A DNA stretch of 64,000 bases from Gemmobacter sp. (GTDB lineage Bacteria; Pseudomonadota; Alphaproteobacteria; Rhodobacterales; Rhodobacteraceae): positions 1,840,501 to 1,904,500 of the forward strand of contig NZ_JAUCBS010000013.1 in NCBI RefSeq assembly GCF_034676705.1, read 5' to 3'. The notes below the pieces were generated by a model, which saw only the letters and a list, made by a program, of their open reading frames with translations, made no database searches and was not told where the DNA came from. This document shows positions 1-8,028 of the stretch, in pieces (position 1 is the stretch's first letter; each line of letters starts with the position of its first letter). A program made the translations under genes and the position numbers.

Positions 1-7
1 CCTTTCA

Positions 8-92
8 TGGTGCGGGCGAAGGGACTTGAACCCCCACGCCGTAAGGCGCCGGAACCTAAATCCGGTGCGTCTGCCAATTCCGCCACGCCCGC
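8..92 (-). tRNA. tRNA-Leu (anticodon UAG)
   Basis: Read on the minus strand, this 85-nt segment folds as a class II tRNA. The 7-bp acceptor stem is GCGGGCG/CGCCCGC, the discriminator is A, and the CCA is genome-encoded at 8-10. The anticodon stem is CCGGA/TCCGG around the loop TTTAGGT, giving anticodon UAG, which reads CUA leucine codons. The long variable arm with its own small stem (GCGCC-TTAC-GGCGT) is the leucine/serine-type extra arm. The T arm has the usual GTTCAAGTC. Nothing looks damaged. Confidence 0.96.
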
Positions 93-306
93 ACATTCCA
101 CAAATGCGGGGCCGCCCCAAACCTGGGGCCGCCCCGCGTTCCGCGCCCTTCTAGCAAAGGCCCGACGGGGATGCGAGAGGAAAAAATGGCCCTGCGCGGG
201 GGGCGGCGGGGGCGCCGCATCGCCGTATTTCCCTGCCTGTGCCGCAATCCTGCCGCATTCGGCCGCAAGATGACAAGCCTATGCCGCCGCGACCCGGAGA
301 GCGCCG

Positions 307-756
307 ATGCCCACCCAGATGCTGGACCACCTGACCGGAATCGCCATGGGCACGCGGGTGATGACCCTGCAAGGCGCGCTGCCGGTGGAATTCCTGTCGC
401 CCGGCGACCGGGTGATCACCCGGTCCGGCGCGCGGGTGCTGCGCGATGTCAGCGTGACCGTCCTGCACGATGCCGATGTGGTGCAGGTGGCCCCCGGCGC
501 CCTGGGCCACGACCGCCCCGAGGCGCCGATGTGCCTGCCCGCCGGCCAGCCGGTGGTGCTGCGCGACTGGCGCGCCCAGGCGCTGTATGGCACGCGCGAG
601 GCGACGGTGCCGGTGGCGCGGCTGGTCGATGGCGAATTCCTGCGCCAGACCCGGGTTGCCGAACTGCGCCTGTTCCGCCTGGGTTTTGATGCGGCCGAAG
701 TGATCTATGCCGATGGCGTCGAACTGGCCTGCCAGCCCGCGACGGTGGATGCCTGA
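307..756 (+). CDS. Hint-domain-like protein without the splicing cysteine
   Basis: This 149-residue protein resembles the Hint_2 (Hedgehog/intein) domain proteins common in Rhodobacterales. Residues 14-40 (GTRVMTLQGALPVEFLSPGD) match the opening Hint block in which a protein is usually introduced as C-x-x-x-G-T-x-I-x-T. The later stretch LRDWRAQALYG resembles the LRGWRAELLFG segment of the family. The position normally held by the autocatalytic Cys/Ser is alanine or methionine here (GIAMGTRV), so self-cleavage is unlikely. There is no signal peptide and no attached repeat domain, unlike large secreted Hint proteins. A strong terminator follows directly, so it appears to be a single-gene unit. 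Its role is unknown. The ATG at 307 follows GGAGA. Confidence 0.6.
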   Translation: MPTQMLDHLTGIAMGTRVMTLQGALPVEFLSPGDRVITRSGARVLRDVSVTVLHDADVVQVAPGALGHDRPEAPMCLPAGQPVVLRDWRAQALYGTREATVPVARLVDGEFLRQTRVAELRLFRLGFDAAEVIYADGVELACQPATVDA

Positions 757-775
757 ATTCCGGGCCGGATTTGCG

Positions 776-802
776 AAGGCGCGCGGTTTCGCGCGCCTTT
801 TT
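776..802 (+). terminator. Rho-independent terminator after the Hint gene
   Basis: A 10-bp perfect stem (AAGGCGCGCG / CGCGCGCCTT) with a GTTT loop is followed by a T run. It lies 20 bases after the stop codon at 756. Confidence 0.85.
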
Positions 803-899
803 GCTTGGGCCCCTGTCCGTTAACGCAAACGCCATAGACAGGGGCGCGCCCCCCGCCTAAACGGTGCAGCAATCGAACATCCGCAAACAGGGAAGACCC

Positions 900-1829
900 A
901 TGCGCGCGACGAAAACCGTCCAGAAGATCCTTGCGAACTACGAAGGCGAAACCCCCGGCGTGAAGGCGAACCTGTGCCGCATGCTGATGGAAGGCAAGCT
1001 GGGCGGCACCGGCAAGATGATCATCCTGCCGGTCGACCAGGGGTTCGAACATGGCCCCGCCCGCAGCTTTGCGCCGAACCCGGCCGGCTATGACCCGCAT
1101 TACCACTATCAGCTGGCGATCGACGCGGGCCTGTCGGCCTATGCCGCGCCGCTGGGCCCGCTGGAGGCTGGCGCCGATACCTTTGCCGGCCAGATCCCGA
1201 CCATTCTGAAGGTGAACTCGGCCAACTCGCTGATGTCGCCGACCTCGGGCAAGAACCAGGCGGTCACCGCCTCGGTGGATGATGCGCTGCGCCTGGGCTG
1301 CGCGGCCATCGGCTTCACCATCTATCCGGGTTCCGATTGCCAGCTCGACATGTATGAAGAAATCGTCGAGATGCGGCGCGAGGCTGCGGCCAAGGGGGTC
1401 GCCACCGTGATCTGGTCCTATCCGCGCGGCGAAGGCGTGACCAAGGAAGGCGAACTGGCGATCGACGTGGCCGCCTATGCCGCCCATATCGCGGCGCTGC
1501 TGGGCGCGCATATCATCAAGATCAAGCTCTCGACCGATCACCTGATGCTGCCCGAGGCAAAGAAGGTCTACGAGGACAAGAAGATCGAGATCGCGACCCT
1601 GGCCGACCGGGTGAAGCACTGCGTGCAGTCCAGCTTCAACGGCCGCCGGATCATCGTGTTCTCGGGCGGTGCGGCCAAGGGCGCCGATGCGGTCTATGAC
1701 GATGCGCGCGCCATCCTGGCCGGCGGCGGCAACGGGTCCATCATCGGGCGCAACAGCTTCCAGCGGTCGCGCGAAGATGCGCTGGCGATGCTGGCCAAGC
1801 TGGTCGACATCTACAAGGGCCGGGGCTGA
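900..1829 (+). CDS. Class I fructose-bisphosphate aldolase (DhnA/FbaB-like)
   Basis: A cytosolic Schiff-base aldolase of 309 residues that should interconvert fructose 1,6-bisphosphate with the two triose phosphates in glycolysis/gluconeogenesis. The family signature ILPVDQGFEHGP (about residues 42-53) and the C-terminal phosphate-binding stretches FSGGAAKGADAVYDDARAILAGGGNGSIIGRN are intact. A lysine in HIIKIKLSTDHL is the probable Schiff-base residue. No metal-ligand pattern of class II enzymes is present. The start at 900 is preferred over an in-frame ATG at 864 because GGAAGA lies just upstream and homologues begin near MRATKTVQ. The gene stands alone, with a terminator-like hairpin cluster downstream. 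Confidence 0.88.
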   Translation: MRATKTVQKILANYEGETPGVKANLCRMLMEGKLGGTGKMIILPVDQGFEHGPARSFAPNPAGYDPHYHYQLAIDAGLSAYAAPLGPLEAGADTFAGQIPTILKVNSANSLMSPTSGKNQAVTASVDDALRLGCAAIGFTIYPGSDCQLDMYEEIVEMRREAAAKGVATVIWSYPRGEGVTKEGELAIDVAAYAAHIAALLGAHIIKIKLSTDHLMLPEAKKVYEDKKIEIATLADRVKHCVQSSFNGRRIIVFSGGAAKGADAVYDDARAILAGGGNGSIIGRNSFQRSREDALAMLAKLVDIYKGRG

Positions 1830-1852
1830 GGGCGGCGGCGGGGGCTGCCGCC

Positions 1853-1952
1853 CCGTCGCCATTGGCGCTCGAACCAATGGCGCACCAGGGGCGACCCCCG
1901 CTTCAAGGGGGGCACGCCCCCCTTGAAAATCCCCGTGGGTATTTCGGAAAAG
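1853..1952 (+). repeat. Composite intergenic repeat, copy 1
   Basis: After the aldolase stop lie three hairpins in a row. One is at 1857-1882 (CGCCATTGG/CCAATGGCG around CGCTCGAA). The second is an 11-bp stem at 1902-1927 (TTCAAGGGGGG/CCCCCCTTGAA) that could terminate transcription. Then comes the tail CCCCGTGGGTATTTCGGAAA. The same order (a GGTTCTCGAACC-type hairpin, then a C-run/G-run, then TATTT) recurs at 26245-26300 and 49219-49283. Confidence 0.6.
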
Positions 1953-2070
1953 GCAAAGAGGCAGGGCGGCGGCTCTGCCCCTTTGCACATCGTTTGTGCG
2001 GCTGCGGGCGATGCTGCGGCGCGGCGGCCGGGCTAGGATAGGGCGATCCAGAGCGACCGGAGGCATCATC

Positions 2071-3252
2071 ATGGCGGCCAGCAACACCCCCCATTCCTAT
2101 GGCAGCGTCGCCCGCGGCCTGCACTGGCTGACCGCCGGGCTGATCCTGCTGTCCTGGCCGCTGGGGCAATGGGCCATGGGCCTGCCGCATGACACGGGCG
2201 CCGCGCTGGCCTTCAAGGCGCAGGTGTTCTCCATCCACAAGACGCTGGGCATTGCCGCCTTTGCCGTGGGTGTCCTGCGCATCCTCTGGGCGCTGAGCCA
2301 GCCGCATCCGGCCCCCGTCAAGGCCGACCGGCGGGCCGAGGTCTGGCTGGCCGGGCTGGTCCACTGGGCGCTTTATGCGGCGCTGGTGCTGGTGCCGCTG
2401 TCGGGCTGGATCCACCATGCGGCCACGACGGGGTTCGCGCCCATCCTGTGGCCGCTGGGGCAGGGGCTGCCGCTGGTGCCGAAATCGGCTGCGGTGGCGG
2501 CGGCGGCCGGAACCGCCCATGCGATCTTTACCAAGGTGCTGCTGGTGACCGTGATCCTGCATGTCGCCGGCGCGCTGAAACATGCGCTGCTGGACCGCGA
2601 CGGCACGCTGATGCGCATGGTGGCCGGGCGCCCGGCCGGATCGGGCGGCGCCAAGCCGCAGGGCGCCGCGCTGGCAGGCTTTGCCGTCTGGGTCGTGGCG
2701 GCCGGCGTCGCCTGGGCGGTGGTTGCCCCTCAGCCGCCCGAGGGGCCCGCCCCGGCCCCCGCCGTGCAGGCGCAGGCCGGCAACTGGGCGGTGCAGCAGG
2801 GCACGCTGGGCCTCTCGGTGCGCCAGATGGGATCCGCGGTGCAGGGCAGCTTTGCCGGCTGGACGGCGGAAATCACCTTCGACCCGGCCGCCACCACCGG
2901 CAACCGGGTCGCGGTGACGGTCGATCTGGCCAGCCTGACGCTGGGCTCGGTCTCGGCCCAGGCGACCGGGCCCGATTTCCTGAACGCCGCCGCCCGGCCG
3001 CAGGCCCGCTTCACCGCCGACATCCGCCCCGACGGCACCGGCTGGATCGCCGATGGCACCCTGTCGCTGAACGGCGCCGATGTGCCGCTGGCGCTGCCCT
3101 TCACGCTCGACATTGCCGGCACCACCGCGACCATGGCCGGCACGGCCACGCTCGACCGCCGCGACTTCGGCATCGGCGCGAAATACCCCGATGAAAAGAC
3201 CGTGGGCTTCGCCGTGGACATCGCCGTCGCCCTGACCGCCGAACGCCGGTAG
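2071..3252 (+). CDS. Cytochrome b561 / YceI-domain fusion protein
   Basis: This 393-residue protein joins two domains. Residues 1 to about 190 are a di-haem cytochrome b561-type membrane domain with four predicted helices. It has histidines in ARGLHWLTAG, SIHKTLG, LVHWALY and LHVAGALKH, the usual haem ligands. A further helix (LAGFAVWVVAAGVAWAVV, about 207-224) leads to a C-terminal YceI-like lipocalin-fold domain (from about residue 245) that should face the periplasm and bind a polyisoprenoid such as a quinone. The layout suggests electron transfer between a bound isoprenoid and the membrane haems; this is inference. ACCGGAGG sits 8 bases before the ATG at 2071. A separate secreted YceI gene lies at 4636-5211. 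Confidence 0.85.
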   Translation: MAASNTPHSYGSVARGLHWLTAGLILLSWPLGQWAMGLPHDTGAALAFKAQVFSIHKTLGIAAFAVGVLRILWALSQPHPAPVKADRRAEVWLAGLVHWALYAALVLVPLSGWIHHAATTGFAPILWPLGQGLPLVPKSAAVAAAAGTAHAIFTKVLLVTVILHVAGALKHALLDRDGTLMRMVAGRPAGSGGAKPQGAALAGFAVWVVAAGVAWAVVAPQPPEGPAPAPAVQAQAGNWAVQQGTLGLSVRQMGSAVQGSFAGWTAEITFDPAATTGNRVAVTVDLASLTLGSVSAQATGPDFLNAAARPQARFTADIRPDGTGWIADGTLSLNGADVPLALPFTLDIAGTTATMAGTATLDRRDFGIGAKYPDEKTVGFAVDIAVALTAERR

Positions 3253-3576
3253 CGGCCTGCTGCTTTCGCCCTGATCCAAGTATCCTCCGGGATCGACATA
3301 TATGTCGATAATGCGCCAGCGGCGCAGAGGGGGGGCTGAAGGCCCCCCTTCCTTTGCCCGAACCCAAACATGCGCGCCGTGCAGATCAATTCTGCCCCCG
3401 CCCCTTGAAACCGCCCTGCCGCGCCCCGATGTGACGGGTGCGGACCGGGCCCCTCTGGCGATGGCATTCCATCGTGATGTCGGACCGCATCGAGTGCGCT
3501 CGATGTCATGCCCGGACCCAACGTCTCCCCCCTCCCGGGCCGATCGTGCGCAAGATCATGCAAACGAGGTCCGATC
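3253..3576. other. 324-base intergenic region upstream of terC
   Basis: No convincing gene. It holds a diverged copy of the dispersed tail motif (TGATCCAAGTATCC, about 3272-3285), a small inverted repeat ATCGACATATATGTCGAT (3291-3308), a GGGGGGC/GCCCCCC-type hairpin near 3331-3350 and a CATCGAG-TGCG-CTCGATG hairpin at 3488-3505. The stretch CCGATCGTG occurs at 3539 and again at 3571, where it includes the terC GTG. I see no match to the yybP-ykoY manganese riboswitch that precedes some terC genes. Confidence 0.5.
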
Positions 3577-4573
3577 GTGGAAATCCTGTTATTTCTGTTC
3601 CTGGGCAAGCCGCTGTGGATGTGGCTTGTCTTTCTGGCGCTGGTGGTGGCGCTGCTGGTGTTCGATCTGGGCGTCCTGAACAAGGACGACCACGAGATCG
3701 GCGTGGCCGAAAGCCTCCGGCTGTCCGCCATGTATATCCTGCTGGGCCTGTCGTTTTCCGGCTTCATCTGGTGGCAGATGGGCGGCACGGCGACGGCGCA
3801 GTATCTGACCGCCTTTGTGGTGGAAAAGACGCTGGCGATGGACAACATCTTTGTCATCGCGCTGATCTTCGGCTTTTTCGCCATTCCGCGCGAATATCAG
3901 CACCGCGTGCTGTTCTGGGGCATCCTGGGCGTGATCGTGCTGCGCGGTCTGATGATCGGGCTGGGCGCGACCATCGTGCAGGAATATCACTGGGTGCTGT
4001 ATCTGTTCGCCGCCTTCCTGGTGTTCACCGGCATCAAGATGCTGTTCGTCGCCGATACCGACCACAAGATCGAGGAAAACGCCCTGCTGCGGTTCCTCAA
4101 GCGCCGGCTGAACGTGACCGACCGTCTGCACGGCCATGCCTTCTTTGTCCGGCTGCGCAGTGAAAAGACCGGCCGTCTGGTGCGCCATGCCACGCCGCTG
4201 TTCCTGGCGCTGGTGATGATCGAGATCGCGGATCTGGTCTTTGCCGTCGAACTCGGTGCCGGCGGTGTTCACCATCACGACCGACCCCTATCTGGTCTAT
4301 ACCTCGAACATCTTCGCGATCCTGGGCTTGCGGGCGCTGTATTTCGCGCTGGCCGCCATCCTGCACCGCTTTGCCTGGCTGAAATATGCGCTGTCGCTGC
4401 TCTTGGTGTTCATCGGGTCCAAGATCTTCGTGGCCGACCTGATGGGCTGGGAGAAATTCCCGCCGGCCTGGTCGCTGGGCATCACCTTTGCCATCCTGGG
4501 CGCCGGCGTGGTGTTTTCCCTGTGGAAGACCGCCGCCGATGGCAAGGAGCCGTCGCGCATCGCGGGCGAATGA
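3577..4573 (+). pseudogene. TerC-family membrane protein, frameshifted
   Basis: TerC/Alx-type integral membrane proteins are implicated in metal (manganese/tellurite) handling. The sequence has the family signature VVEKTLAMDNIFVIALIF and about seven to nine hydrophobic helices. The frame runs from a GTG at 3577 (GAGG 7 bases upstream) to FAVE at about 4250. There the reading changes: GTCGAACTCGGTGCC gives VELGA, while removing one A gives the expected VDSVPAVFTITTDPYLVYTSN, which then continues in the other frame to the stop at 4573. The full repaired product would be about 331 residues. One extra A near 4250 is either a real disabling mutation or a sequencing error. Both halves are otherwise well conserved, so the lesion is recent or artefactual. 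Confidence 0.85.
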
Positions 4574-4590
4574 TCCCCGCTGCATGGCAA

Positions 4591-4620
4591 AAGGGCCGCC
4601 GGTTTCCCGGCGGCCCTTTA
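4591..4620. terminator. Bidirectional terminator between terC and yceI
   Basis: A perfect 10-bp GC stem (GGGCCGCCGG/CCGGCGGCCC) with a TTTC loop is flanked by A residues on the left and T residues on the right. It therefore serves both the plus-strand terC and the convergent minus-strand yceI gene. Confidence 0.85.
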
Positions 4621-4635
4621 TGTATGTCAGTCCGA

Positions 4636-5211
4636 TCACTCGGCCTTCATCGCCTCGATCGAGATGTCGATCTTCACCTCGTCCGAGATATAGGGCGCGA
4701 ACTGGCCCAGGTTGTAATCCGTCCGCAGCACCGTGGTGGTGGCGGTAAAGCCCAGCCAGGGCTTGTTCGCCATCGGGTGGTCGCCCTTCTGGTTCAGCAC
4801 GGTGTCCAGCACGACCGGCTTGGTCACGCCGTTGATCGTCAGATCGCCGGTGATCCTGGCGGTGGTATCACCCGTCACCTCGATGCCGGTCGAGACGAAC
4901 TTGACCGTCTTGTTGACCTCGGCATTGAAGAAGTCGGCGGTCATGAAGTGGTCGAACCGCTCCTGCCAGCCGGTCAGCAGGGTGGTGACCGGGAATTCGA
5001 CGGTCACGCTGGATTTCGCCGGGTCTTCGGCATCGAACGAGATCGCGCCTTCAAAGCCCGAGAACATGCCGTAGCTGGTGGAAAAGCCCAGGTGGTTGTA
5101 GCTGAACAGGATCTGGCTGTGGCTGGCATCCAGCACATAGGCCTCGGGGGCGGCCAGAACCGGGGCGGCGGCCAGCGCCGCGATCAGCGACAGGGGGGCA
5201 AGGCGGATCAT
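4636..5211 (-). CDS. yceI: Secreted YceI-family protein
   Basis: This 191-residue exported protein starts MIRLAPLSLIAALAAAPVLAA, a signal peptide with likely cleavage after ALA/VLA near residue 20. The mature part begins APEAYVLDASHSQILFSYNHLGFS, the YceI opening strand pattern (YxxDxxHSxxxFxxxHLGFS). It continues with FEGAISFDAEDP and LTINGVTKPVVLDTVLN, typical of the eight-stranded lipocalin-like barrel that binds polyisoprenoids in the periplasm. The start at 5211 is chosen for GAGGAG 6 to 7 bases upstream; a longer in-frame reading to 5289 lacks a signal sequence at its N-terminus. It is monocistronic and convergent with terC. The b561-YceI fusion 1.4 kb away may act on a related ligand. 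Confidence 0.9.
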   Translation of the reverse strand: MIRLAPLSLIAALAAAPVLAAPEAYVLDASHSQILFSYNHLGFSTSYGMFSGFEGAISFDAEDPAKSSVTVEFPVTTLLTGWQERFDHFMTADFFNAEVNKTVKFVSTGIEVTGDTTARITGDLTINGVTKPVVLDTVLNQKGDHPMANKPWLGFTATTTVLRTDYNLGQFAPYISDEVKIDISIEAMKAE

Positions 5212-5469
5212 CGGGAATCTCCTCATGATGTCTTGTCTGCCGTCCCCTGATGCCGCAGCGCAGCGTATGCGCCAATCCGGCATCGCCAAACATCTGCCGT
5301 GCGCTGCCGAACATCACGTTGCCGCCAGCCATCCCGCGCTTGCATCATCCGCGCGTCCGTGTATAAGGCCGCATCCTTCCGCCGGACCCTTCCCACCGGC
5401 GCATCCCCTCATGGACGGGGGCGGAAGGCAAGCCCGTCCTACGAAATGCGCCCTGACATCGGAGCCTAC

Positions 5470-5889
5470 ATGCCCCTTTACGAGCATGTCCTCATCGCGC
5501 GTCAGGATCTGTCCAACGCGCAGGCCGAAGGCCTTATCGAACATTTCTCCGCAGTGCTTTCCGACAACGGCGGCAAGGTCGTCGGCACGGAATACTGGGG
5601 CGTCAAGACGATGGCCTACAAGATCAACAAGAACCGCAAGGGGCACTACGCCTTTTTCCGCACTGACGCGCCCTCGGCCGCCGTGCTGGAGATGGAGCGT
5701 CTGGCCCGCCTGCACGACGACGTGATGCGCGTGATCTCGATCAAGGTCGATGCGCACGAAGACGGTCCGTCGGTGCAGATGCAAAAGCGTGACGAGCGTG
5801 GCGACCGTGACGGTCCCCCCCGCGAGCCGCGCGGCGATCGTGGCGACCGTGGTGATCGGGGCGGTTTCGACCGTCGCGAACGTCGCTGA
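5470..5889 (+). CDS. rpsF: 30S ribosomal protein S6
   Basis: First gene of the S6-S18-L9 operon. The 139-residue protein opens MPLYEHVLIARQDLS, has the core WGVKTMAYKINKNRKGHYAFF and ends in an arginine/glycine/aspartate-rich tail (GDRGDRGDRGG) typical of alphaproteobacterial S6. S6 pairs with S18 on the 30S platform. CGGAGC precedes the ATG at 5470. In-frame upstream codons to 5299 do not resemble S6 and form the leader. The gap to rpsR is 16 bases. Confidence 0.97.
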   Translation: MPLYEHVLIARQDLSNAQAEGLIEHFSAVLSDNGGKVVGTEYWGVKTMAYKINKNRKGHYAFFRTDAPSAAVLEMERLARLHDDVMRVISIKVDAHEDGPSVQMQKRDERGDRDGPPREPRGDRGDRGDRGGFDRRERR

Positions 5890-5905
5890 TCAGGGAGCTT
5901 GAGAC

Positions 5906-6133
5906 ATGGCCAGCAAACCGTTTTTCCGCCGCCGCAAAGTCTGCCCGTTCTCGGGCGAGAATGCGCCCGCCATCGACTACAAGGACGTGAAACTCCTGCA
6001 GCGCTACATCTCCGAGCGCGGCAAGATCGTTCCCGCCCGCATCACCGCCGTCTCGGCCAAGAAGCAGCGTGAACTCGCCCGCGCCATCAAGCGCGCGCGC
6101 TTCCTCGCCCTGCTGCCCTACGCCGTGAAGTAA
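5906..6133 (+). CDS. rpsR: 30S ribosomal protein S18
   Basis: A 75-residue S18 with the standard N-terminal FFRRRKVCPFSGENAP and the RNA-binding YISERGKIVPARITAVSAKKQRELARAIKRARFLALLPY. Of the possible zinc cysteines only one is kept (KVCPF), as usual in this class. AGGGAG lies 9 bases before the ATG. It is cotranscribed with rpsF upstream and rplI 12 bases downstream. Confidence 0.97.
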   Translation: MASKPFFRRRKVCPFSGENAPAIDYKDVKLLQRYISERGKIVPARITAVSAKKQRELARAIKRARFLALLPYAVK

Positions 6134-6145
6134 GGAGCAACGCAT

Positions 6146-6715
6146 ATGCAAGTCATCCTGCTTCAGCGCGTGGCCAAGCTTGGCCAGATGGGCGAAGTCG
6201 TCAAGGTCAAGGACGGCTACGCGCGCAACTACCTCTTGCCGCAAGGCAAGGCGCTGCGTGCCTCGGACGCCAACATCAAGAGCTTCGAGTCGCGCAAGTC
6301 GCAGCTCGAGGCCCAGAACCTCGACACCCGGAAAGAAGCCGAAGGCGTCGCCGACAAGCTGAACGGCCAGTCCTTCGTGGTCATCCGTTCCGCCTCGGAA
6401 GCCGGCGCGCTCTATGGCTCGGTCACCGCGCGTGACGCCGCCGATGCGGCCACCGCTGCGGGCTTTACCCTGGGCCGCAACCAGATCGTGCTGGACAAGC
6501 CGATCAAGGAACTGGGCCTGCACGGCGTGACCGTCGTTCTGCACCCGGAAGTTTCGGCCAAGATCAGCCTGAACGTCGCCCGTTCGGTCGAAGAAGCCGA
6601 ACTGCAAGCCTCGGGCAAGTCGATCCAGGAACTGGCGGCCGAAGCCGAAGCCGCGGCCGAAATGGACATCCAGCAGCTGTTCGACGATCTGGGCGGCGCC
6701 GCCTCCGAAGAATAA
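6146..6715 (+). CDS. rplI: 50S ribosomal protein L9
   Basis: The 189-residue L9 begins MQVILLQRVAKLGQMGEVVKVKDGYARNYLLPQGKA, the N-terminal rRNA-binding domain. A long connecting helix rich in Glu/Lys/Asp follows, then the C-terminal domain (LYGSVTARDAADA...LDKPIKELGLHGVTVVLHPEVSA). An acidic tail of about 40 residues extends beyond the E. coli length, common in Rhodobacterales. AAGGAG is 8 bases upstream. It is the last gene of the operon, followed by a strong terminator. Confidence 0.97.
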   Translation: MQVILLQRVAKLGQMGEVVKVKDGYARNYLLPQGKALRASDANIKSFESRKSQLEAQNLDTRKEAEGVADKLNGQSFVVIRSASEAGALYGSVTARDAADAATAAGFTLGRNQIVLDKPIKELGLHGVTVVLHPEVSAKISLNVARSVEEAELQASGKSIQELAAEAEAAAEMDIQQLFDDLGGAASEE

Positions 6716-6738
6716 GATCGCCCGTCAGGACGATCCGA

Positions 6739-6773
6739 GCCCCCGCGCCGCACCCCGGCGCGGGGGTTTTTCT
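6739..6773 (+). terminator. Terminator of the rpsF-rpsR-rplI operon
   Basis: An 11-bp stem (CCCCCGCGCCG / CGGCGCGGGGG) with a short loop is followed directly by TTTTTCTTT. It starts 24 bases past the L9 stop codon. Confidence 0.9.
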
Positions 6774-6804
6774 TTGCCTGGCGCCTGTGTGGGGTGGCCA
6801 GTGT

Positions 6805-6894
6805 CGCATGGGTATTTGGAAAAAGGCAAAGGGGGCAGGGCGCGGCGCCCTGTTCGCTCTGATCCAAATATCCCCGCCGGAGGCGCAGGCCAGC
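6805..6894. repeat. Dispersed tail motifs in inverted pair
   Basis: Two members of the dispersed intergenic motif family face each other. One is GGGTATTTGGAAAAAGGCAA (about 6810-6829). The other is CTCTGATCCAAATATCCCC (about 6864-6882), followed by GCCGGAGG. Between them is the short GC palindrome GGGCGCGGCGCCC (about 6839-6851). The pair fills the space between the operon terminator and the argC leader. Confidence 0.6.
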
Positions 6895-6995
6895 CAGGGG
6901 CGCTGGCGGGGGTGTGATGCCCCTGCGGCATGGTTTCCTCTTGCGCGACCGGGCCGATGGCGGCATGACTTGCCGCGATCTCAAGGGAGACAGCC

Positions 6996-8024
6996 ATGAC
7001 CCATCGCATCGCCATCCTCGGGGCTTCCGGTTACACCGGGGCCGAGCTTGTCCGCCTGATCGCCACCCATCCGGCGATGCGAATCGTGGCGCTGTCGGCC
7101 GACCGCAAGGCCGGGCAGGCGATGGCGGATGTGTTCCCCTTCCTGCGGCACCTCGACCTGCCGAAGCTGCAAAAGATCGACGAGATCGATTTTTCGAACG
7201 TTGACCTGTGTTTTTGCGCGCTGCCCCATGCCACCACCCAACTGGTGATCGCCGGCCTGCCGCGCGATCTGAAGATCGTCGATCTGTCGGCCGATTTCCG
7301 GCTGCGCGATGTGGCGGCCTATGAAAAATGGTATGGCCAGCCCCATGCCGCGCCCGAATTGCAGGCCGAAGCGGTCTATGGCCTGACCGAATTCTACCGG
7401 GACGAGATTCGCGCCGCCCGGCTGGTGGCCGGCACCGGCTGCAATGCCGCGACCGGGCAATATGCGCTGCGGCCGCTGATCTCGGCCGGGGTGATCGACC
7501 TTGACCGCATCCTGATCGACCTCAAGGCCGGGGTGTCCGGTGCGGGCCGCAGCCTGAAGGAAAACCTGCTGCATGCCGAACTGTCCGAGGGCACGCACAG
7601 CTATTCCGCCGGGGGCAAGCACCGGCACCTGGGGGAATTCGATCAGGAATTCAGCCTGTTGGCCGGTCGTCCGGTGCATGTGCAGTTCACCCCGCATCTG
7701 ACGCCGATGAACCGGGGCATCCTGGCCAATGTCTATGTCGATGGCGACGCCGCGCAGATCCATGCCACGCTGGCCGCCGCCTATGCCGCCGAGCCGTTCA
7801 TCCAGGTGCTGCCCTTTGGCCAGCTGCCGTCGACCCGCGATATCCGGGGGTCGAACTTTTGCCATATCGGGGTGATCGGCGACCGGATTTCCGGCCGTGC
7901 CATGGTGATCGCCACGCTGGACAACCTGTGCAAGGGCTCGTCGGGGCAAGCGATCCAGAATGCCAATCTCATGCTGGGGGTAGAGGAGACGGCCGGGCTG
8001 ATGCTGGCGCCGGTCTTCCCGTAA
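6996..8024 (+). CDS. argC: N-acetyl-gamma-glutamyl-phosphate reductase
   Basis: NADPH-dependent reductase of arginine biosynthesis (342 residues) that makes N-acetylglutamate semialdehyde. The N-terminal Rossmann fold starts ITILGASGYTGAELVRLI-like (here IAILGASGYTGAELVRLIATHP). The catalytic cysteine lies in VAGTGCNAATGQYALRPL near residue 149, and the substrate-binding GVSGAGRS and HRHLGEFDQE segments are present. The pattern and length fit the type 1 family. GGGAGA lies 6 to 7 bases before the ATG. ccmE begins 5 bases after the stop, so the two are probably cotranscribed although their functions are unrelated. Confidence 0.95.
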   Translation: MTHRIAILGASGYTGAELVRLIATHPAMRIVALSADRKAGQAMADVFPFLRHLDLPKLQKIDEIDFSNVDLCFCALPHATTQLVIAGLPRDLKIVDLSADFRLRDVAAYEKWYGQPHAAPELQAEAVYGLTEFYRDEIRAARLVAGTGCNAATGQYALRPLISAGVIDLDRILIDLKAGVSGAGRSLKENLLHAELSEGTHSYSAGGKHRHLGEFDQEFSLLAGRPVHVQFTPHLTPMNRGILANVYVDGDAAQIHATLAAAYAAEPFIQVLPFGQLPSTRDIRGSNFCHIGVIGDRISGRAMVIATLDNLCKGSSGQAIQNANLMLGVEETAGLMLAPVFP

Positions 8025-8028
8025 CGCC

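Noticed and set aside
3253..3576. Manganese riboswitch upstream of terC
   Set aside because: The conserved internal-loop sequences of the yybP-ykoY motif are not visible, and the hairpins present belong to the dispersed repeat family.
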